A DNA stretch of 64,000 bases from Aquirufa beregesia (GTDB taxonomy: Bacteria > Bacteroidota > Bacteroidia > Cytophagales > Spirosomataceae). The notes under the pieces are model-generated. The model saw only the letters and a list, made by a program, of their open reading frames with translations. It was not told where the DNA came from and searched no databases. A program made the position numbers and the translations under genes. Numbering within the stretch: position 1 is the stretch's first letter; each line of letters starts with the position of its first letter. The DNA lies in assembly GCF_011090385.1 (NCBI RefSeq), contig NZ_SEWW01000007.1, positions 1 through 64,000 on the forward strand. The letters are read 5' to 3'. Positions 6,811 to 14,974 of this stretch are shown piece after piece.

Positions 6811-7317
6811 ATGTTAATCTACCATCCTGCATTTGATATTTACAATTGTGTATTTCGTATACTTCAATTGCTTACGGAAATGAAGCAAGAGGAAGTTGAG
6901 TTAGACCGACTTCGTATTTGGGACTTTTATTTAACCTTCCCTAACGAAGCAAGAAATATTACTTATCCAACAGCACTTTCTGAATTGAAAGGTATATTTA
7001 AGAAGAAGGCACCAAATCCTTATGAAGATTTAATTGACCCAAAGAGAATAATTGAACGGATGAAATCATTTCAGCTTTCTGCACTTAAATGTCTTGCATC
7101 TTACGGGCTAATTGATTCAAAATTATTAGCGAAAAAAATTATTCGCAGAACAGACAAAGAAATTCCCAAAGAACTTGCAGAGAAGTTTAAGGAACTCTCT
7201 GTTGAAAAAGCAAACATCATTAAATTGATAATTGGCTTCAGGGAGTTACCTCTTTACGGAAAATTTGGTCTGAAAGACAGAACAGGTTTAATTGAATTCA
7301 AATATGACCAACGATAG
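6811..7317 (+). CDS. ABC-3C-like middle component
   Basis: This 168-aa protein starts YHPAFDIYNCVFRILQLL and continues ELDRLRIWDFYLTFPNEA. In my recall this arrangement is typical of the winged-helix-like middle components of ABC three-component systems. It has no membrane segment and no catalytic motif that I can identify. The middle component is thought to bridge the Rad50-like ATPase and the effector-bearing third component. It lies between those two genes, with a 1-base gap upstream and a 14-base overlap with the ATPase start at 7304, so the four genes are probably translationally coupled. Confidence 0.65.
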   Translation: MLIYHPAFDIYNCVFRILQLLTEMKQEEVELDRLRIWDFYLTFPNEARNITYPTALSELKGIFKKKAPNPYEDLIDPKRIIERMKSFQLSALKCLASYGLIDSKLLAKKIIRRTDKEIPKELAEKFKELSVEKANIIKLIIGFRELPLYGKFGLKDRTGLIEFKYDQR

Positions 7318-9211
7318 ACCATATCTATTTCTAAATCGTTTAATCGTTGTTACTCACAGCGGAACCGTTGCCTTTGATGAAAAATTTCATAGAGGTGTAA
7401 ATGTTATTAGAGGTCAAAACAGTTCTGGTAAATCCACGATTGCTAATTTTATTTTCTATGCGTTAGGAGGCGACTTTAGCAACTGGACAACAGAAGCGTT
7501 GAAATGTAGAGATGTAATTGCAGAGGTAGAAATAAATGGTGCGACAATCACACTTAAACGACACATTACCCAAGGCGGTTTACAACCTATGAGCATCTTT
7601 TGGGATACATACGAGGAATCAAAAAAAGACAGCATCAATTGGCAAACATATCCATATAAACAAGGAACAGTAAGTAATACCGCAAGTTTTACGAATGTAA
7701 TTTTCAATGCACTTTCATTTCCCGAAGTAAAAAGTGATTTGGATAGCAACATTACAATACACCAAATACTTCGACTACTTTATATTGATCAAGACACTCC
7801 AACTCAAAACCTTTTCAGGTTTGAGCGTTTTGATTTGCCTTTGACAAGACAGGCAATCTCTGAAGTGTTACTTGGTGTTTATGATGACAGTTTGTATACT
7901 CAAAGGTTAGCTTACCGAAATGCAGTTAAAGAAAATGACGAAAAGAAAAGGCAGTTTGAAGGAATTAATAGAGTTTACGGACAATCAGGAACTGCAACAA
8001 ATCTTAGAAGTGTTCAAAAGGAAATTGAATTATCGCAAAAAGAATTAGAAAGCATTGATATAGCAATTTTAGAGTTAAGAGAAAAAAGTATAGTAAGAAC
8101 AACAACTAGAACAGCTTTAAATTCAGAAAAAATTCAAGCCGACTTAATTCCAGTCAAAAATCAAATCAGTGACACGATAGCTAAAATAAATCAATACGAA
8201 TTTGAGATTTCAGATTCAAAACAATTTGTTTCAACTCTTGAAAAGCGAGTTGAAGAATTAAATTATTCATTACTTACACGAAGAATTTTAGGAGAACTTC
8301 CGTTGACCCATTGCCCACAATGTTTAAGTCAACTTGAAAATGATGTTCAAGAAGGACATTGCTTTTTATGTAAGCAACCTTTGACAGAAGAAGCGGAAAA
8401 AGCAAACGCAAAAAGGTTGAAACAGGAAATGGAATTGCAAATCAAAGAATCAAAAAGTATGCTTGAAGAAAAAGACAGAATACTTGTTGAACTTTATGGT
8501 CAACTACCTGTATTTATTGAAAAAGCAAGAGCATTACAAAAACAACTTGATACTTCAATTGAAGCAAGCCAAACAACACGAGACGAAAGAATAGATGGTT
8601 TACTCATTTCTAAAGGTGGAGCTGAAAAGAAGATTGAGTTTCTTACTCAACAAATCGCAGCAGTAGAAATGCTTGAGCTTCTGAAAAAGGAGTTAGCTGA
8701 ACTTGCCGCATTAACTGAAAGATTGAGAATAGAAATACTACAAAAGGAAGAACAGCAAAAGCATAAATTTCAAGAAGCACTTCAAAAAATCAAAGAATAT
8801 ACATTATTTATTTTGCGAAACGATTTAGATAGGCAAGATGAATTCCGTAAAGGACACATTATTGATGTAAATTTTCATAAGGACTCTTACTCCCTTGACG
8901 ATGGGAACAACTTTTCCGCAAGTTCCAAAACTTACTTTAAGAATGCAGTATTATTTTCAATTTTCTTTGCCAGTTTAGAATTGGATTTTTTCCGTTACCC
9001 AAGATTTATCCTTTGTGACAATATGGAAGATAAAGGAATGGAGAAAATAAGAACTCAGAATTTGCAGAACCTTATTACAACAATGTCTGAGAGATTTGAA
9101 AAAGACCATCAAATAATTTTTACAACATCAATGATTGCTGACGAGTTAAATGATACAGATTATTGTGTAGGACAAAGCTATGACCGAGAACATAAAACGC
9201 TGCATGTTTAG
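7304..9211 (+). CDS. Rad50/SMC-like ABC ATPase of ABC-3C-like system
   Basis: This protein is about 635 aa from ATG 7304; a TTG at 7292 is a less likely start. The Walker A motif GQNSSGKST is near residues 37-45. Long coiled coils follow (about residues 190-300 and 350-500). They flank a zinc-knuckle-like tip CPQC...CFLC that recalls the Rad50 zinc hook but has four cysteines within one segment. C-terminal parts include FSASSKTYFKNAVLFSIFFA in the signature-motif position and RFILCDNMED as a divergent Walker B, where the usual DEP is replaced by DNMED. The closing segment has EKDHQIIFTTSMIADEL (sensor-like). Such ATPases act on nucleoprotein ends; in ABC-3C loci they are proposed to sense invading DNA and license an effector. 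The divergent Walker B is worth noting. Confidence 0.8.
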   Translation: MTNDRPYLFLNRLIVVTHSGTVAFDEKFHRGVNVIRGQNSSGKSTIANFIFYALGGDFSNWTTEALKCRDVIAEVEINGATITLKRHITQGGLQPMSIFWDTYEESKKDSINWQTYPYKQGTVSNTASFTNVIFNALSFPEVKSDLDSNITIHQILRLLYIDQDTPTQNLFRFERFDLPLTRQAISEVLLGVYDDSLYTQRLAYRNAVKENDEKKRQFEGINRVYGQSGTATNLRSVQKEIELSQKELESIDIAILELREKSIVRTTTRTALNSEKIQADLIPVKNQISDTIAKINQYEFEISDSKQFVSTLEKRVEELNYSLLTRRILGELPLTHCPQCLSQLENDVQEGHCFLCKQPLTEEAEKANAKRLKQEMELQIKESKSMLEEKDRILVELYGQLPVFIEKARALQKQLDTSIEASQTTRDERIDGLLISKGGAEKKIEFLTQQIAAVEMLELLKKELAELAALTERLRIEILQKEEQQKHKFQEALQKIKEYTLFILRNDLDRQDEFRKGHIIDVNFHKDSYSLDDGNNFSASSKTYFKNAVLFSIFFASLELDFFRYPRFILCDNMEDKGMEKIRTQNLQNLITTMSERFEKDHQIIFTTSMIADELNDTDYCVGQSYDREHKTLHV

Positions 9212-9334
9212 CCAACGCACTGGATACAGTTATCTGGGTCTACATTGTATTAAAAATAAATCGTCTCCGTCAAAGAATGAGTAAACTTGACACGACACAT
9301 CTTTGGACAGACAGAAGTGCTACTCTGCTGGTCT

Positions 9335-9351
9335 ATTTCTATGATTAAAAC
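9335..9351. repeat. Left half of an IS-interrupted 42-bp palindrome, with target duplication
   Basis: ATTTCTATGATTAAAAC is the left part of a hairpin whose remainder lies at 10487-10519. Its last eight bases, ATTAAAAC (9344-9351), are duplicated at 10487-10494 on the other side of the IS. With the IS and one duplicate removed, the site reads as two 19-bp perfect arms around a CTAC loop. Confidence 0.85.
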
Positions 9352-10486
9352 GACACTATCCCATTAAGTGTGTAAGTAAAAAATAGTGGGTTCGGATTTA
9401 CTTTTAAATTCGGACCCTTTTTTCAAATATAGCCAAAAACTGATTCAATATAATTCCCCAGTTCTGAATCGGCAGGCTCCATTTTTTGGTTGCTTCGTTA
9501 ATGGCCAAATATACTGATTTCATCAGGGCATCATCCGTTGGGAATGAGAGCTTGTTTTTCGTGTATTTGCGAATCTTTCCATTCAGGTTTTCAATCAGAT
9601 TCGTCGTGTAAATAATCTTGCGAATCTCGAGCGGAAAATCAAAAAAAACGGTCAACTCATCCCAGTTATCCTCCCATGATCGAATGGCATAAGGATATTT
9701 CTTGCCCCATTTAGCGCCGTAATCTTTCAATGCCGCTTCTGCTGCTTGTTTGGTAGGAGCATCATATATCTGCTTCATGTCCCTTGTGAACTCTTTCTTA
9801 TCTTTCCATACCACATATCGACAAGCATTCCTGATTTGATGAACCACACAGATTTGAGTTTGTGATTCAGGGAATACGGCACGAATGGTTTGCGTAAAGC
9901 CATTTAAATTGTCCGTGGCTGTAATCAGAATGTCCTCTACACCCCGTGCCTTCAAATCAGTTAATACACCCATCCAGAAGCTTGAGCTCTCGCTTTTACC
10001 TAACCACATTCCTAAGACCTCTTTTCTACCCTCTCGATTTAATCCGATGGATAAGTAGATTGTTTTGTTGACGACCTTGGAATTCTCCCTGACTTTAAAG
10101 ACAATCCCATCCATCCAGACCACCAAATAGACCACATCAAGGGGTCGATTCTGCCAGGCAATCGAATCCTCCATAATACGCTGGGTTACCCGTGAGATAG
10201 CTGAGCTAGATAGTTCGAATTGATAGATTTCTTTGATTTCTTGCTCGATATCACTTACGCTCATCCCTTTCGAATAAAGAGAAATAATGAGGTTTTCAAC
10301 GCCTGTTGACTCGTGTTTGTCATAACCCAAATGTGCATCAAGTTCTCCCTCTATTGCTTTAAGAAAGCATCGGTTAATGAATCTTTTGTGTCCATTTCCA
10401 TCTTAATAAGTGTTTAAATGTAAAAAAAAATAGTGAAGGCCGAAACCAACACTATTTTCTACTTACATACTTTTCGAGATGGTGCC
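9352..10486 (-). mobile_element. IS256-family insertion sequence, internally deleted
   Basis: The element is 1135 bp. The ends are imperfect terminal inverted repeats: the left end starts GACACTATCCC and continues GTGTGTAAGTAAAAAATAG, and the reverse complement of the right end starts GGCACCATCTC and continues GTATGTAAGTAGAAAATAG. An 8-bp direct duplication ATTAAAAC flanks it (9344-9351 and 10487-10494), the size expected for IS256 elements. It is shorter than the usual size of about 1.3 kb because the transposase gene has lost segments. The perfect duplication suggests insertion by transposition, with later decay or mobilisation of an already deleted copy in trans. Confidence 0.9.
9404..10401 (-). 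pseudogene. IS256-family transposase, degraded N-terminal half
   Basis: The longest open part (9404-10330, about 308 aa) has the IS256/Mutator-type DDE core: [10 protein letters not shown] (first Asp), [10 protein letters not shown] (second Asp), [13 protein letters not shown], then WEDNWDEL (Glu region) and [15 protein letters not shown]. The reading frame extends upstream as [19 protein letters not shown] without an ATG. It then joins [19 protein letters not shown] directly, so the usual block of about 50 residues between these parts (NxRNG...VPRDR) is missing. A separate frame starting at 10401 reads [16 protein letters not shown] and stops, and looks like the original N-terminus. Two deletions or frameshifts therefore make it probably inactive, though the C-terminal catalytic part is intact. 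Confidence 0.85.
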
Positions 10487-10519
10487 ATTAAAACAACTAC
10501 TTGTTTTAATCATAGAAAT
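10487..10519. repeat. Right half of the IS-interrupted palindrome
   Basis: ATTAAAAC (target duplicate, 10487-10494), then AACTACTT, then GTTTTAATCATAGAAAT (10503-10519), which is the exact reverse complement of 9335-9351. This confirms that the IS landed within one arm of a hairpin. Confidence 0.85.
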
Positions 10520-10530
10520 CGAACAACGGA

Positions 10531-10700
10531 TAGATTCCATGCATCTACATAAGCGGGGGGAATATCGATCTACTGATAATCTGTAAGATTAAACCTTTTT
10601 TTGGTCGAAAAATGTTAGGTTTGCACCTAACGCTGGCAAGGTTTTAAACCTTGACAGCGTTGCCTGAGGCTCTCGATTTGCCTGAGGTTCTCGAAGCCAA
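10531..10700. repeat. Dispersed repeat, right copy
   Basis: This is a same-orientation copy of the 3196-3348 block, beginning TAGATTCCATGCATCTACAT. Its end shows a local duplication (TGCCTGAGGCTCTCGATT, then TGCCTGAGGTTCTCGAAGCC). It ends 18 bases before the glmS stop side. Together with the left copy it delimits a block of about 7.2 kb. Confidence 0.85.
10629..10661. repeat. REP-like 33-bp palindrome, copy 2
   Basis: AACGCTGGCAAGGTTT, one base, then AAACCTTGACAGCGTT. One mismatch (G instead of T at position 8) breaks one base pair relative to copy 1. Confidence 0.9.
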
Positions 10701-10717
10701 CAACAGCGTTATTCAAT

Positions 10718-12553
10718 CTACTCCACCGTCACACTCTTAGCCAAATTTCTTGGCTTATCAACATCCAATCCACGTAATACGCCAATGTAGTACGACATTA
10801 ACTGGGTAGGAATGACCGTTAATAAAGGCGCTAATAATTCATCGGTTTCAGGGACTTCCATCACATGATCCGATACGCCTCGTATGGCTGTGTCGTCCGG
10901 ATTGATGATGGCTATCACTTTGCCTTTGCGGGCTTTGATTTCCTGAATGTTGCTGACAATCTTATCGTAATATTTGTCTTTGGTAGCTATGAATAAAGTC
11001 GGTAATGTCTCATCCACCAAGGCGATAGGGCCATGTTTTACCTCTCCCGATGGATATCCTGAGCAGGGAATATAACTCACCTCTTTCAATTTCAAGGCGG
11101 CCTCCAAGGCCACTGGGAAATTATAGCCTCTTCCTAAAAACAAGAAGTTGTTCGCTCCGGCATAAACTTGAGCTACCTCCTTAATCAATTCATGGGAGGA
11201 TAAAATCACCTGTACTTTCTCTGGAATTTGAGATAATTCCACTAAATAATGCTTGTAATCCGCATCCGTTAATGTTTGCTTGGCTTTACCAATTTTCAAA
11301 GCCATCATGGCCAATACGGTTAATTGGGCCGTAAATGCTTTGGTACTGGCTACCCCAATCTCGGGACCTGCATGCGTATAGGCTCCCGCATGGGATAGTC
11401 TTGCTATAGATGATCCCACCGCATTCACCACGCCAAAAATAAAGGCTCCCTGCTCTTTGGCACGCTCTATCGCCACCAAAGTATCGGCCGTTTCACCACT
11501 TTGAGATATCGCTATAATCACATCCCCTGAATGAATGATGGGATTACGGTATCGGAACTCAGAAGCATATTCTACCTCCACAGGAATCCGACAAATCGTT
11601 TCGATCATGTATTCGGCAATGAGTCCTGCATGCCAACTGGTTCCGCAGGCCACAATGATGATGCGTTTGGCTTGCGTGAAAACCGACAAATGTTGGTCAA
11701 CCCCTGCCAAGGTTAAACTTAAAGTAGCAACATCCAGTCGACCACGTAAACAATCCGTTAAACTGGCTGGCTGATCAAAGATTTCTTTCAACATAAAATG
11801 ATCAAAACCACCTTTTTCTATTTGAGCTAACTCCATATCCAATTGTTGGATATACGGTGTTACGGGCTCATTACCTAGGTTTTTTAAGATGATGTCATCT
11901 TTGGAAATGATGGCCAACTCATAATCATTGACATAAATAACGCGCTTGGTATATTCAATGATAGGGGAGGCGTCCGAAGCTAAAAAGTGCTCTCCTTCTC
12001 CTACACCGATCACCAAGGGACTACCTTTTCTGGCAGCAATTAATCTGTCTGGAAAACCATCTTCCAATACAATGATCACATAGGCTCCAACGACCCTTTT
12101 TAGGGCGATGCGCATGGCCTCTTCTAAGCTAGAATTATTGTTGATTTGGATGTCCTCAATGAAATTGACCAATACTTCGGTGTCTGTTTCACTTTGGAAC
12201 GTATAGCCTTTTTGAATTAATTCAGCCTTTAATGAGGCATAGTTTTCAATGATTCCATTATGCACCAAGGTAATTTTACCACTATTGGATTGGTGTGGAT
12301 GGGCATTGGCATCGGTTGGCTCACCGTGCGTAGCCCAGCGGGTATGACCTATTCCGGCATGAGCTTCGTGTAAAATGGGCGCATCCCAAGTCTCTAATTC
12401 ACTGACTCGTCCCTTCTTTTTGTAGGATTCTATTTGTTTGCCGTATAAGGCAATTCCCGAACTATCGTAGCCCCTGTATTCTAATCTTTTTAAACCTTTT
12501 AATATGATAGGATAGGCTTCTTGATGACCTATATAAGCTACGATTCCACACAT
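10718..12553 (-). CDS. glmS: Glutamine-fructose-6-phosphate aminotransferase (isomerizing)
   Basis: This 611-aa enzyme converts fructose 6-phosphate and glutamine to glucosamine 6-phosphate, the first committed step toward UDP-GlcNAc for peptidoglycan and LPS. It starts MCGIVAYIG; Cys2 becomes the N-terminal nucleophile of the class II glutamine amidotransferase domain (about 1-220, with GHTRWATHG and NGIIENY). Two SIS sugar-isomerase domains follow: IIIVACGTSWHAG and AISQSGETADT, then FLGRGYNFPVALEAALKLKE. The protein ends with DVDKPRNLAKSVTVE, the conserved tail. It is full length, monocistronic and cytoplasmic. No glmS ribozyme is expected outside Firmicutes, and I see none. The 260 bp upstream show no clear promoter. 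Confidence 0.98.
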   Translation of the reverse strand: MCGIVAYIGHQEAYPIILKGLKRLEYRGYDSSGIALYGKQIESYKKKGRVSELETWDAPILHEAHAGIGHTRWATHGEPTDANAHPHQSNSGKITLVHNGIIENYASLKAELIQKGYTFQSETDTEVLVNFIEDIQINNNSSLEEAMRIALKRVVGAYVIIVLEDGFPDRLIAARKGSPLVIGVGEGEHFLASDASPIIEYTKRVIYVNDYELAIISKDDIILKNLGNEPVTPYIQQLDMELAQIEKGGFDHFMLKEIFDQPASLTDCLRGRLDVATLSLTLAGVDQHLSVFTQAKRIIIVACGTSWHAGLIAEYMIETICRIPVEVEYASEFRYRNPIIHSGDVIIAISQSGETADTLVAIERAKEQGAFIFGVVNAVGSSIARLSHAGAYTHAGPEIGVASTKAFTAQLTVLAMMALKIGKAKQTLTDADYKHYLVELSQIPEKVQVILSSHELIKEVAQVYAGANNFLFLGRGYNFPVALEAALKLKEVSYIPCSGYPSGEVKHGPIALVDETLPTLFIATKDKYYDKIVSNIQEIKARKGKVIAIINPDDTAIRGVSDHVMEVPETDELLAPLLTVIPTQLMSYYIGVLRGLDVDKPRNLAKSVTVE

Positions 12554-12813
12554 GCGATATAAAATTTATAATTGAATTATTTTGCTTTAGGCTATTGGGA
12601 GATAATTTTCCAAATAGCCAAATTACCCAAATTTCATTTATTTTACCAAGTTTATAGGTATTAAATTGCCGATTGGGGATTTCAATAATAGTACTTTTTT
12701 TATATGTTCGCTAAATGGCTTAGAGCAAATGCTAATGGTTTTTCAATATCTTCATTTTTCCTTAAAATGATACCATATTCCAGGCTATTTTCTTATTTAA
12801 AGGTCAAAATGGG

Positions 12814-13686
12814 CTAATCTTTTTTCTTTTTCTTCTTGAAAAGGCAATCTTCTGGCTTTGATTTAACAAAATAGGTTTTGTAATTCAAGGCCTCCGGATT
12901 CATGCAACCTTCTAAATTTAAAATTTCAATGTTCTTGAATTCCACGGGATGGCTTTCACTTTGTAAAGAAATACTACCTTCTTTGATGAGCTCACCTGAT
13001 TTTCCAAAAATGATGTCTTGTCCACTTACATTTCCACCACCTACTTGCGGCCTCTGATAAGCTAAAACTTCTTTTCCATTGGAATAATGACGAATTAAAG
13101 AATCCCCTAAAACAAGTACCTCCGCTTGTACCCACTGGTCGCCATGAAAGGTTTCTGATTGGGAATTGATGCAATGTGGCGTAAATAGCTTCCCATTCAT
13201 TTCTACATTGGTTCCCGGTGTACATAAATTACAGGTGGTTCTTTTATCCTTTCCGTTTCCTCCCAATAATTGTACTTCGATGGATACGGGAAAGTCTTGC
13301 TTCAAGCCCATGCTTTCTGCCGTTTGTCCATGCACCATGATTCCACTATTTCGAATAGCCCAACCGGGTCCTTTAATCGCTTGCTCTCCTACAAAGCGGT
13401 AGTTCAAGCGGATGCGGTAATAGCCAAATTTTTTCTTGTAAAAAAGGTGACCAAATCGCTCATCAAAATTGGGATAGGCCGCAGAATCATAGCGTACTAC
13501 TAATTTTCCATCCTCCACGCGAAAGGTATTTCCATAGTTGACTCCTGCCGGAGAATTACGGATTTTTGGGGTCCAATTGTTTAGGTCCTTACCATTGAAC
13601 ATGGATTCCCAAGCTTCCTTGGAAGCGTTTTGGGCTTGTAATTGAAAAGCGAAGATGCTTAGGAGTAGAAGTAATTTAATTTTCAT
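12814..13686 (-). CDS. DUF1080 (3-keto-disaccharide hydrolase) domain protein
   Basis: This 290-aa secreted protein has a Sec signal (MKIKLLLLLSIFAFQLQAQ). One DUF1080 domain, a concanavalin-like jelly roll, spans about residues 25-255: ESMFNGKDLNNWTPKI, GWAIRNSGIMVHGQ and IEVQLLGG are the usual blocks, and ISLQSESHPVEFKNIEIL closes it. The family includes 3-keto-glucoside hydrolases and uncharacterised glycan-binding proteins. The tail ends in a run of lysines after a Cys-rich motif (EGCMNPEALNYKTYF). It is the last gene of the susCD operon, overlapping the haloperoxidase gene by 11 bases, so its substrate is probably linked to what the SusCD pair imports. Confidence 0.88.
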   Translation of the reverse strand: MKIKLLLLLSIFAFQLQAQNASKEAWESMFNGKDLNNWTPKIRNSPAGVNYGNTFRVEDGKLVVRYDSAAYPNFDERFGHLFYKKKFGYYRIRLNYRFVGEQAIKGPGWAIRNSGIMVHGQTAESMGLKQDFPVSIEVQLLGGNGKDKRTTCNLCTPGTNVEMNGKLFTPHCINSQSETFHGDQWVQAEVLVLGDSLIRHYSNGKEVLAYQRPQVGGGNVSGQDIIFGKSGELIKEGSISLQSESHPVEFKNIEILNLEGCMNPEALNYKTYFVKSKPEDCLFKKKKKKD

Positions 13687-14974
13687 GTTTCAATAAGGTT
13701 AAAAAATGTTTGCCTAAAATTCGGCCTTGTGTTTGTCCGGCTTGTATGCCATCCATGTAATGAATACCGCCGTAAAATCTAGAAATACTCGCTTCTTCGG
13801 CAGCCGCCTCAAATGATGTAAAAGAACGATCATCTATGCCATACCGTTTTTCCACCGTATCTGTGTAGGAAAAATTAGGGCCCAAAAAATGCGTTAACAC
13901 GATGGCCGCAGTCGTTGAAACGGTGGAATGTCCACTCGGGTATTCAGGAAAAGGGGGTGTTTGTAAAAAGGGTTTCCAAGTGGGGTCTATTAATTTCCGG
14001 ATGGCTGTTTCAGGACGGATACGGTGACTGTGGTATTTCTCTCGCCAACATAACCAAAATGCATCCATTAAACTGGTGGATAAAGCCGTTCTAATGGCTA
14101 AACTTTCCCCAAATTTTAATTGTTTTTTAGCACTAGCTATCCCCGCAATTCCCAACCAATGTGCCCCTGGGGATATTTTTTTCATGCCAATCAATAAATG
14201 GCCTTGGTCATTGAGAGCAAAGGGATTACAATCCCAAAATGCCGCAATTTTTAAATTTTCTTCTGACTTATTCGCTTGGTATACCGCTTTGCATAAGGCA
14301 TAAAAAGAAGAGGAGTTTGACTCGGAATAGGGAACTGGAGTCGGAATTTCCTCAATGTTGTTGGTATCTAAACTAAAACTTCGAATACGGTAAAAATAAG
14401 GTTCTACCGCGGGAAAATATCCAGGAGGCGTGCTGTACCATGAACCCGCTGTTTTCTTGGGAGTATACTTCGGGAAATTACTGAGCTTATTATAGCCATC
14501 TGCTTTGGCATAGGCTAAAATCCCTTTCGCCACGGCTTGCGCTTTTTGAGTAGATGTTTCAATCACTTGTTCCGATAAACCTAGTTGACGACAGGAGTCA
14601 ATGTAACGCACTTCAAATTCCTTCATCCTAACACCAGAAGGTTGCATTTTTTGAGCCACTTCCATCATGGCCAACATAGCAGTAAACTCGGGTGCTTCAA
14701 TGGATGAATCATTCTTGAAAGTTGGGTATCCATTGAACCGTTTTTGAAAAGCATGTAAACTAGTGTCTGCTTCCGTCATAACCTGATAGCCAGCTAAACA
14801 GGCATAGGAGAAAAAACGCATGGACAAAGGTGGATTACTGACATCATGAATCATCATTTCTGTCATTTCTTGTACCACTTTGTCTATTTCTGTTCCTGAA
14901 AATTGGATTTTCTTAGGCTCAGAATTGCAAGCCCAACAGGCCAAGAAGGAAAGAAAGAGGATGATTTTTTTCAT
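13676..14974 (-). CDS. Vanadium-dependent haloperoxidase-like PAP2 lipoprotein
   Basis: This 432-aa protein has a lipoprotein signal (MKKIILFLSFLACWAC). The PAP2/vanadate-binding triad is complete: K-x6-RP in EKYHSHRIRP, PSGH in YPSGHSTVSTTAA, and SR-x5-H-x2-D in SRFYGGIHYMDG. Members are either phosphatases or vanadium haloperoxidases; Bacteroidota proteins in this context are usually annotated as the latter, but substrate and metal cannot be decided from sequence. It overlaps the FG-GAP gene by 4 bases (ATGA) and the DUF1080 gene by 11, so translation is coupled. A periplasm-facing role is implied by the lipoprotein signal. Confidence 0.88.
   Translation of the reverse strand: MKKIILFLSFLACWACNSEPKKIQFSGTEIDKVVQEMTEMMIHDVSNPPLSMRFFSYACLAGYQVMTEADTSLHAFQKRFNGYPTFKNDSSIEAPEFTAMLAMMEVAQKMQPSGVRMKEFEVRYIDSCRQLGLSEQVIETSTQKAQAVAKGILAYAKADGYNKLSNFPKYTPKKTAGSWYSTPPGYFPAVEPYFYRIRSFSLDTNNIEEIPTPVPYSESNSSSFYALCKAVYQANKSEENLKIAAFWDCNPFALNDQGHLLIGMKKISPGAHWLGIAGIASAKKQLKFGESLAIRTALSTSLMDAFWLCWREKYHSHRIRPETAIRKLIDPTWKPFLQTPPFPEYPSGHSTVSTTAAIVLTHFLGPNFSYTDTVEKRYGIDDRSFTSFEAAAEEASISRFYGGIHYMDGIQAGQTQGRILGKHFLTLLKHEN

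Noticed and set aside
1-10700. Complete integron
   Set aside because: No integrase gene or attI-like site is in the window, so only attC-like elements can be claimed.
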